Positions 7,207 through 11,441 of a stretch of DNA of 11,441 nucleotides are shown piece by piece. The position numbers and the translations under genes were made by a program. The stretch spans positions 1 through 11,441 of the forward strand of contig JAFDAP010000035.1 in NCBI GenBank assembly GCA_019313765.1. The letters are read 5' to 3'. The stretch is from Deltaproteobacteria bacterium. GTDB taxonomy: Bacteria; Desulfobacterota; DSM-4660; Desulfatiglandales; Desulfatiglandaceae. Positions within the stretch are counted from its first letter, which is position 1, and each line of letters starts with the position of its first letter. Under the pieces are notes generated by a model, which was not told the origin of the DNA, did not search any database, and worked only from the letters and a program-made list of their open reading frames with translations.

Positions 7207-7296
7207 ATGAAAAACGCAGAAATTTTAAATCACACAAAATGGTATTGCAACTATCATGTTGTTTTTGTCTCAAAAAGACAGAAAAATAGGATATGA
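7207..7296 (+). pseudogene. Remnant of IS200/IS605-type (Y1) transposase, N-terminus only
   Basis: The 29 codons from ATG 7207 end in HTKWYCNYHVVFVSKRQKNR. This matches the typical start of IS200 TnpA proteins (SHTKWxCKYHxVFxPKxRRK), which use an HUH-tyrosine mechanism to move single-stranded DNA. A TGA stop at 7294-7296 ends the frame, and nothing further downstream resembles the catalytic HUH motif or Tyr region of the roughly 130-150-aa enzyme. It is therefore a decayed fragment and cannot be active. It marks a past insertion in the divergent promoter region. Confidence 0.7.
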
Positions 7297-7390
7297 GAGT
7301 CATAGAATTGAAAAAAACACCGTGGAAATTGGGTCAAAAAATCCGTCAAAAAAGGCTATCAAAGACGATCCGATGTGAGGTAAAGTATAA

Positions 7391-7451
7391 AGTGCTAAAA
7401 GTGAACCAATATCGCGGATGATGTGTGGTCCTTTCTCATACTTTAGGCACT
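7391..7451 (+). repeat. Imperfect inverted repeat upstream of the lyase gene
   Basis: AGTGCTAAAAGT (7391-7402) and ACTTTAGGCACT (7440-7451) are inverted copies with two mismatches in 12, separated by 37 bases. The right arm ends 20 bases before the lyase start codon. It could be an operator or leader hairpin, or the scar of the adjacent transposon remnant. Confidence 0.45.
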
Positions 7452-7471
7452 TAATAATATGGTGAATCACT

Positions 7472-8398
7472 ATGTCAGAGAATAACAAAAGCATTGTAAC
7501 CATTACCGATGTCACTTTAAGGGAGTACGGCCAGAATATTCCTGCAGACCGTCTGCACGTCTTTAACCCGGAAATCCGGGTTGAGATCGCCCTGAGACTT
7601 ATAGATGCAGGTTTTACAAATCTCGAAATCCTTTCTTGTGCTAATCCCAAAATCGCCCCGGCCATGAATAAAAGGGCAATGAAAAAAATTGCAGAAGATC
7701 TTGGCAGGATTAACGGTATCAATTTTATTACACTGGTTCCAAACAAGGCCGGCTACAGAAACTTTCTTGATTTGGACCTTGGACCGGAAGGCTTTAACCA
7801 CACTATTGGGATATTCTTTTCAGCGGTCGAAGCCCACAATCTTGCAAATCTGGGAAGGTCCATAAAGGAAACCGTTGCGGAATACAGAAAAATTGCAAAG
7901 GATGCTCGTTCCAATAATATAAGGGTCGTTGGCTACATCTCAGCCGCATTCGGATACTTTGACACGGAACATGGTGTTCTCATCAAAGCTGATACCGGTG
8001 AAGTAAGCAATTATGTGGATCTGCTCTTTGACCTCGGTGTTGAGACAGTAACATTTTCGGACCTCCAGGGTGTGGCAGGTCAAGAAGAAACAGGTATGTT
8101 TTTCGAGACCATACTAAATATAAGGAAAGGAAAAGACATAGAAAAACTTGCATATCACCCCCATCATGTATCAGGTGAGGCCGCAATCGCCAATAGCAGG
8201 ATTGCCTATGATATGGGTGTCCGGCGCTTTGACTCATCCTTAGGCGGGACCGGAGGGTGCGTGACAGGTGCACCCGGCAATCAGCCTACAGAGAGGCTTG
8301 TCCGGTTTTTTAGTGAATCAGGGATCGAGTCCGGGATCGATGAACAAAAGGTTTTTTCCCTGACCGACATGGTTCAAAGGGAATTGTACAGTAAATGA
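7472..8398 (+). CDS. HMG-CoA-lyase-like DRE-TIM metallolyase
   Basis: This 308-aa TIM-barrel protein has the length and layout of hydroxymethylglutaryl-CoA lyases, which cleave 3-hydroxyacyl-CoA type substrates to acetyl-CoA and a keto product. DVTLREYGQN (13-22) supplies metal ligand Asp13 and catalytic Arg17. LEILSC (51-56) matches the conserved Glu strand. AYHPHHVSGEAAIANS (227-242) gives metal ligands His229 and His231. GGTGGCVTGAPGNQPTE (258-274) carries the loop Cys263 (compare Cys266 of human HMGCL) and Asn270. Oddities are Glu18 where HMG-CoA lyases have Asp42, and His232 where the HxHD motif has Asp. The substrate may therefore differ from HMG-CoA; a condensing or aldolase-type role is possible. 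The start at ATG 7472 has only a weak GGTGA at 7461-7465. Its stop overlaps the start of the next gene (ATGA), so the two are translated together. Confidence 0.9.
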   Translation: MSENNKSIVTITDVTLREYGQNIPADRLHVFNPEIRVEIALRLIDAGFTNLEILSCANPKIAPAMNKRAMKKIAEDLGRINGINFITLVPNKAGYRNFLDLDLGPEGFNHTIGIFFSAVEAHNLANLGRSIKETVAEYRKIAKDARSNNIRVVGYISAAFGYFDTEHGVLIKADTGEVSNYVDLLFDLGVETVTFSDLQGVAGQEETGMFFETILNIRKGKDIEKLAYHPHHVSGEAAIANSRIAYDMGVRRFDSSLGGTGGCVTGAPGNQPTERLVRFFSESGIESGIDEQKVFSLTDMVQRELYSK

Positions 8399-10122
8399 AG
8401 ATACTGCTTGTATATCCATATTGTCTTGAAGACAGGCTTCATGCGGAGGATATCAGCGTCCCCCCCATGGGTCTCTATTACGTGGGCGCGGTGCTCAAAG
8501 AAAACGGTTTCGATGTTGAGATATTAAACTGGCATAATATCAATAAGACACCTGAAAAAATCAAAGAAACCCTGGTTGCAAAAAACCCGGATGTAATCGG
8601 CTTTTCCATCCTCCATGCAAACCGATGGGGCGGCATTGAAATCGCCCGGATTGCCAGGCAGATTGATTGCAATGTGAGGATTGTCTTTGGCGGGATTGGC
8701 GCAACCTTTTTGTGGAAGCATTTGTTGACCCATTTCAAAGAGATCGACTTCGTGGTTATGGGAGAAGGGGAATACACGTTTTTGAATCTGGTGGGACGCA
8801 TTGAAAATGAAGATTTAAAAGATATTGAGGATGTAAAAGGGATCGCCTTTAGGAAAAATGGTAAAGTCATAAAAACAAAGGATGCTCCGGTGATTCGAGA
8901 TCTCGACAGACTGCCCAATCCTGCAAAATATTTTGAGTATCAACATATTTCTGCGACCCGGGGTTGCCCCGGGAATTGTACTTTTTGCGGGTCCCCACAA
9001 TTCTGGGGACACAAGGTGAGGTTTCACTCCCCTGACAATTTTGTGGATCAACTGGAACACCTCTATAAAAAGGGTATTACCTTTTTTTATTTTTCAGACG
9101 ATACCTTCACCATTAAAAAGGATCGCGTGATTGACATTTGCAGAAAAATTATTGAGAGAAACCTCAAGATATCCTGGGCGGCCATCTCGCGTGTCAATTA
9201 TGTTAGCCAAGACATGCTGTACTGGATGAGAAAGGCCGGATGCACCCAGATCAGTTATGGGGTGGAGAGCGGTTCCGAAAAAATAAGAAACGCCGTTCTG
9301 AAAAAAAATATCAAGGCCGGTCAGATCAGAAATGCCTTTGCCCTGACTACAAAACAGGGCATCATGGCCAGGGCCTATTTTATATACGGTTCTCCCGGAG
9401 AAAACTGGGACACCGTTCAAGAGACCATAGATCTGATCCATGAGATCAAACCCCTGAGCATTATCTTTTATATCCTTGACATATTTCCCGGGACCGCACT
9501 CTATTCGGATTTCAAGAGAAAAGTTAAGGTCACTGATGATATCTGGCTGAAACAGGTCGAAGATATTATGTATTTTGAAACTGATCCCCATTTGACCCGG
9601 GAATTGATACTCGCTTTCGGTGAAAAACTGAGGACGACCTTTTATGAAAATCTTCCCGGTTTTATAGATGCAATTGAGCTGATAAATAAAAAGGAATTAA
9701 ATGAGATGCATTCCGATTTTCTCTCAAGGCTCGGAATGACCTTTACGCACGGTGACTATGCCCAGGTTGAAACCATTAAGGAAAAGGAAAAAATTGCAGA
9801 GAGACTGTATGAGCGATCATTGGATTACCACCCTGATCACCGGGCTTACCTGGGATTAGGTATCATCAGACAAAAAAATGGGGAGTACGAAGGATCGGTA
9901 AGGCTGCTTTGGGAAGGCATTAAATACTTTCCGCACAGCGAGCCGTTAAATCTGTGCTTAGGAATAAGTTACATGAATTTGGGCGAATATGACAAAGCGC
10001 TGCCATATTTTCTGAAGTTTCAAGATTCAAAAGATGCAGTTTATCATATTGCAGGATGTTACAGGGCACTTGGTGATTTTGAAAAAGAATCTGATTTTGT
10101 GAAAAAATTTCAATCCTTTTAG
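8395..10122 (+). CDS. B12-binding radical SAM protein with C-terminal TPR-like repeats
   Basis: This 575-aa protein has three parts. Residues 1-135 form a Rossmann-like B12-binding domain typical of this class, with MKILLVYPY at the start, PPMGLYYVGAVL (23-34), GFSILHANRWG (69-79) and VVMGEGEYTFL (120-130). The DxHxxG cobalamin-ligand motif is absent, as is common in the class. The radical SAM core follows, with ATRGCPGNCTFCGSP holding Cys191, Cys195 and Cys198 of the CxxxCxxC cluster motif, DDTF (235-238) and YGVESGSE (288-295). From about 465 come TPR-like helices: LYERSLDYHPDHRAYLGLGI, LNLCLGISYMNLGEYDKALP and a degenerate third unit. Relatives methylate unactivated carbons or do other radical chemistry on small molecules and cofactors. 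It overlaps the lyase gene by four bases. The substrate is unknown. The TPR tail suggests a protein partner, perhaps the lyase or a carrier-bound substrate. Confidence 0.92.
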   Translation: MKILLVYPYCLEDRLHAEDISVPPMGLYYVGAVLKENGFDVEILNWHNINKTPEKIKETLVAKNPDVIGFSILHANRWGGIEIARIARQIDCNVRIVFGGIGATFLWKHLLTHFKEIDFVVMGEGEYTFLNLVGRIENEDLKDIEDVKGIAFRKNGKVIKTKDAPVIRDLDRLPNPAKYFEYQHISATRGCPGNCTFCGSPQFWGHKVRFHSPDNFVDQLEHLYKKGITFFYFSDDTFTIKKDRVIDICRKIIERNLKISWAAISRVNYVSQDMLYWMRKAGCTQISYGVESGSEKIRNAVLKKNIKAGQIRNAFALTTKQGIMARAYFIYGSPGENWDTVQETIDLIHEIKPLSIIFYILDIFPGTALYSDFKRKVKVTDDIWLKQVEDIMYFETDPHLTRELILAFGEKLRTTFYENLPGFIDAIELINKKELNEMHSDFLSRLGMTFTHGDYAQVETIKEKEKIAERLYERSLDYHPDHRAYLGLGIIRQKNGEYEGSVRLLWEGIKYFPHSEPLNLCLGISYMNLGEYDKALPYFLKFQDSKDAVYHIAGCYRALGDFEKESDFVKKFQSF

Positions 10123-10150
10123 AATCCTCTGTTTAAGGTTTCAACTTCCG

Positions 10151-10192
10151 TTTCCAATATAGGAGGCTGTCTTTCCAATATAGGAGGCTGTC
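10151..10192. repeat. Perfect 21-bp tandem duplication
   Basis: A 21-base unit beginning TTTCCAATATAGG and ending AGGCTGTC occurs twice head to tail (10151-10171 and 10172-10192) with no mismatch. Each copy contains AGGAGGC; the complementary GCCTCC occurs once downstream (10213-10218), so either copy could pair with it. It lies 28 bases after the radical SAM stop codon and about 70 bases before the lexA promoter. The perfect identity suggests a recent slippage event. Confidence 0.9.
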
Positions 10193-10265
10193 CGATCCAA
10201 GTAATTTTCAATGCCTCCGGATTTTCCTCAGTAAATATCGTGCTTTATTCCTTTATCCTTTTTTA

Positions 10266-10294
10266 TTGACTTACATCTAAATTTACAGTATAAG
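10266..10294 (+). promoter_or_regulatory. lexA promoter (sigma70-like)
   Basis: TTGACT (10266-10271) and TATAAG (10289-10294) are each 5 of 6 to consensus with an ideal 17-base spacer. The expected start point is about 75 bases before the lexA start codon. No terminator is seen between this promoter and the upstream radical SAM gene, but the 253-base gap and this promoter point to independent expression. Confidence 0.7.
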
Positions 10295-10307
10295 TTCACT
10301 TGTAAGT
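10269..10307. promoter_or_regulatory. Candidate autoregulatory operator over the lexA promoter
   Basis: ACTTACA (10269-10275) and TGTAAGT (10301-10307) are perfect 7-bp inverted arms whose centres are 32 bases apart, about three helical turns. Shorter symmetric elements lie between them (TAAGT, AAGT-TC-ACTT, ACTT-GT-AAGT). They bracket the -10 box, where a repressor would block RNA polymerase. LexA usually represses its own gene, and its box differs widely among deltaproteobacterial groups. The sequence matches neither the E. coli CTGT-N8-ACAG box nor the Gram-positive GAAC-N4-GTTC box. Confidence 0.35.
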
Positions 10308-10375
10308 TTTGGGTATTCATCGCTCTTCTTGCATCTTATTCCTTATGCCTTTGACCTATGAAAGGAGGGAAACAC

Positions 10376-10981
10376 ATGAAACTAACGGATAAACAGAAGA
10401 TATTCCTGAATTATCTCTCTAAGTACATGGATGAATGGGGTATGGCCCCCAGCTTTGACGAGATCTGCGCCGAGTTCAAATTCAATTCCTACAACACGGT
10501 CACCACCTATCTCAAGGTCTTAGAAAGAAAAGGCTATATCCGCCTCCCAAAAGAAAAGAACCGCAAGCGAGCCATTGAGGTGATCAGTCCCGTGGAGACC
10601 CGGCGCTTCGAGTTCCCCCTCCTGGGAGTTGTGGCAGCCGGTAAGCCCATTGAGGCCGTGGAAGACGTGCGGGCCATTGAGGTCCCGCCATCCATGACAG
10701 GGAGCGGGGACCACTTTGTGCTCCAGGTCAAGGGAGATTCCATGCAGGAAGAGGGCATCTTAGACGGGGATTTCGTGGTGATCAGGAAACAGCCCACGGC
10801 AGAGAACGGTGAGACAGTAGTGGCCCTGATCAACAATGAGGCGACCGTTAAGAAATATTTCAAGAGAAAAAATCACGTGGAACTCCGGCCCGCCCATACG
10901 GGAATGAAACCCATCCGGGTCAAACAAGGGGATCTTCGAATCGAGGGAAAGGTCGTGGGGGTTATGAGGCATTATACATAA
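10376..10981 (+). CDS. lexA: LexA repressor (SOS regulator, self-cleaving S24 protease)
   Basis: The 201-aa product matches E. coli LexA (202 aa) from end to end. The N-terminal winged helix-turn-helix (about 1-68) includes SFDEICAEF and NTVTTYLKVLERKGYI. The cleavage site is Ala88-Gly89 in GVVAAGKP. The catalytic Ser122 lies in KGDSMQEEGILDGD and Lys159 in NEATVKKYF; their 37-residue spacing equals Ser119 and Lys156 in E. coli. It should repress DNA-damage genes until RecA filaments trigger self-cleavage. I chose ATG 10376 because AGGAGG (10363-10368) ends seven bases before it. An in-frame ATG at 10358 lies upstream of that ribosome site and would add MKGGKH. The gene stands alone, with no imuA, imuB or dnaE2 partner in the window. 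DNA-contact residues differ from E. coli, so the operator is likely different. Confidence 0.97.
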   Translation: MKLTDKQKIFLNYLSKYMDEWGMAPSFDEICAEFKFNSYNTVTTYLKVLERKGYIRLPKEKNRKRAIEVISPVETRRFEFPLLGVVAAGKPIEAVEDVRAIEVPPSMTGSGDHFVLQVKGDSMQEEGILDGDFVVIRKQPTAENGETVVALINNEATVKKYFKRKNHVELRPAHTGMKPIRVKQGDLRIEGKVVGVMRHYT

Positions 10982-11018
10982 AATCGCTTTGCGATTTTAT
11001 GTAACGGGGCTGCGCCCC
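10978..11018 (+). terminator. Double hairpin at the lexA stop, probable terminator
   Basis: ATAAAATCGC-TTT-GCGATTTTAT (10978-11000) is a perfect 10-bp stem that starts inside the lexA stop codon. A second hairpin, GGGGC-TGC-GCCCC (11006-11018), follows and leads into TTCAAAACCTTTATT. Neither is followed by a long T-run, so termination may be partial. The pair may also belong to a dispersed palindromic repeat family. Confidence 0.6.
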
Positions 11019-11045
11019 TTCAAAACCTTTATTCTTGCATTGAAA

Positions 11046-11106
11046 ACCTGGTCCTCCCCCGCGTAACGGGATCTTCGATGGGCCAGGTCAGAGCTAGGTG
11101 GCTCTG
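11046..11106 (+). other. Candidate branched RNA/DNA secondary structure
   Basis: ACCTGGTCC (11046-11054) pairs with GGGCCAGGT (11080-11088), with one G-U pair in RNA. Inside the enclosed loop, CCCG (11058-11061) pairs with CGGG (11067-11070), and ATC-TTC-GAT (11071-11079) can form a small hairpin. Directly after the outer stem comes CAGAGC-TAGGTG-GCTCTG (11089-11106), a perfect 6-bp hairpin. The nested arrangement is more elaborate than a simple terminator. No known RNA family was recognised, and no coding potential is seen. Confidence 0.45.
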
Positions 11107-11130
11107 CCTTGGACTTTTGTGTCTAAAAAT

Positions 11131-11398
11131 ACAAATTCCAAGCACCAAATTACAAATAAATCTCAAATTCCAATATTCAATGACCAAAACCGGATTAAAA
11201 AACGAACGTCCAACATCGAACTCCCAACGTCGGCCTACGGTACTCCCTCGGGGTCTTAATTTTATAAAAAAGGCGGAGCGAAGCGACACCCACATTCGAC
11301 GTTCGATGTTCGACGTTCATCTTTTTCTTGTTTGGATTTTCGAATTTTGGTCATTGGAATTTGTTTGATATTTGGGATTTGATATTTGGAATTTCAAT
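11131..11398. repeat. Long inverted repeat built from 7-base units
   Basis: The left arm (11131-11231) and right arm (11293-11398) are imperfect inverted copies flanking a core of about 60 bases. On the left, CAAATTCCAAT plus GACCAAAA (11164-11189) matches the complement of 11345-11363 exactly except for a 7-base insertion. Both arms are made of heptamers. In the left arm these are GAACGTC, CAACATC, GAACTCC and CAACGTC (11204-11231). In the right arm they are GACGTTC, GATGTTC and GACGTTC (11298-11318), then GATATTT, GGGATTT, GATATTT and GGAATTT (11367-11394). The core includes GGAGCGAAGCGAC. Open frames across it (11029-11295 and 11078-11368) are translations of repeat and have no protein character. 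It is probably a dispersed non-coding element, possibly MITE-like. Confidence 0.8.
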
Positions 11399-11424
11399 AA
11401 GTCAATGAAACTCCAACAAAGCAA

Positions 11425-11439
11425 ATCCCCTCTGGGGAT
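11425..11439. repeat. Small perfect hairpin at window end
   Basis: ATCCCC-TCT-GGGGAT forms a 6-bp stem with a 3-base loop. It may be the beginning of another palindromic repeat or a terminator for a gene beyond the window edge. Confidence 0.4.
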
Positions 11440-11441
11440 AA

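Larger units (their letters stand above)
6928..7471. other. Divergent intergenic region between the two operons
   Basis: These 544 bases contain no intact gene. Reading from the left, they hold the leader of the catabolic operon (about 90 bases, including the short inverted repeat TAATT/AATTA near the ribosome site), the minus-strand promoter (7024-7053), dyads next to it, an IS200 transposase remnant (7207-7296), and an imperfect inverted repeat in front of the plus-strand operon (7391-7451). A 99-codon open frame over 6997-7296 is open by chance in its first 70 codons; only its end resembles a protein. I see no convincing -35/-10 pair for the plus-strand operon. Confidence 0.7.

Noticed and set aside
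7172..7433. 10-base direct repeat TGTGGTCCTT as transposon target duplication
   Set aside because: The copies are about 250 bases apart and do not frame recognisable element ends. IS200-type elements do not make target duplications, so chance is as likely.
7300..7746. 148-aa open frame on the minus strand
   Set aside because: It overlaps the start of the well-supported lyase gene in antisense and resembles no family.
10151..10192. CRISPR repeat
   Set aside because: The two copies are directly adjacent with no spacer, only two exist, and no cas gene is present.
10358..10375. Upstream lexA start giving MKGGKH
   Set aside because: The AGGAGG ribosome site lies downstream of this ATG and is correctly spaced for the ATG at 10376, which also gives the usual LexA N-terminus.
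11029..11368. Open frames of 88 and 96 codons on both strands
   Set aside because: They translate the palindromic and heptamer repeats and show repeat-derived residue patterns, with no start signals.

Overview
The window looks like chromosomal DNA of an anaerobic member of the former Deltaproteobacteria (Desulfobacterota or a syntroph). This is an inference from gene content: an oxygen-sensitive 2-hydroxyacyl-CoA dehydratase-type pair, an FAD/Fe-S oxidoreductase fusion, an acyl-CoA ligase, a thiolase, a cobalamin-dependent radical SAM protein, and abundant A+T-rich heptamer-based repeats between genes. No tRNA, rRNA, CRISPR array or complete mobile element was seen.

Left block (1-7053, minus strand): a five-gene catabolic operon read right to left. 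A strong sigma70-like promoter (7024-7053) precedes a long leader. The genes are an 864-aa FAD-linked 2-hydroxyacid dehydrogenase/Fe-S fusion (6927-4333), a single 2-hydroxyacyl-CoA dehydratase D-component protein (4225-2984), its ATP-dependent activator (2930-2139), an AMP-forming acyl-CoA ligase (2015-435) and a thiolase cut by the window edge (341-1). Two gaps inside the operon hold palindromic repeats. The likely logic is activation of an organic acid to its CoA ester, ATP-driven radical reduction or dehydration, and beta-oxidation-like cleavage. The substrate cannot be read from the sequence.

Middle (6928-7471): a 544-bp divergent region with the operon promoter, possible operator dyads, a 29-codon remnant of an IS200-type transposase, and an imperfect inverted repeat in front of the plus-strand operon.

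Right block (7472-10122, plus strand): a two-gene, translationally coupled (ATGA) unit. It encodes an HMG-CoA-lyase-like DRE-TIM metallolyase with altered active-site positions, and a B12-binding radical SAM protein with a TPR-like tail. This pair is the best candidate here for an uncharacterised system. After it come a perfect 21-bp tandem duplication, a well-formed promoter with symmetric elements, and lexA (10376-10981).

Tail (10978-11441): about 460 bases without a gene, packed with palindromes. They are a double hairpin at the lexA stop, a branched structure (11046-11106), a roughly 270-bp inverted repeat built from 7-nt units (11131-11398), and a final small hairpin.
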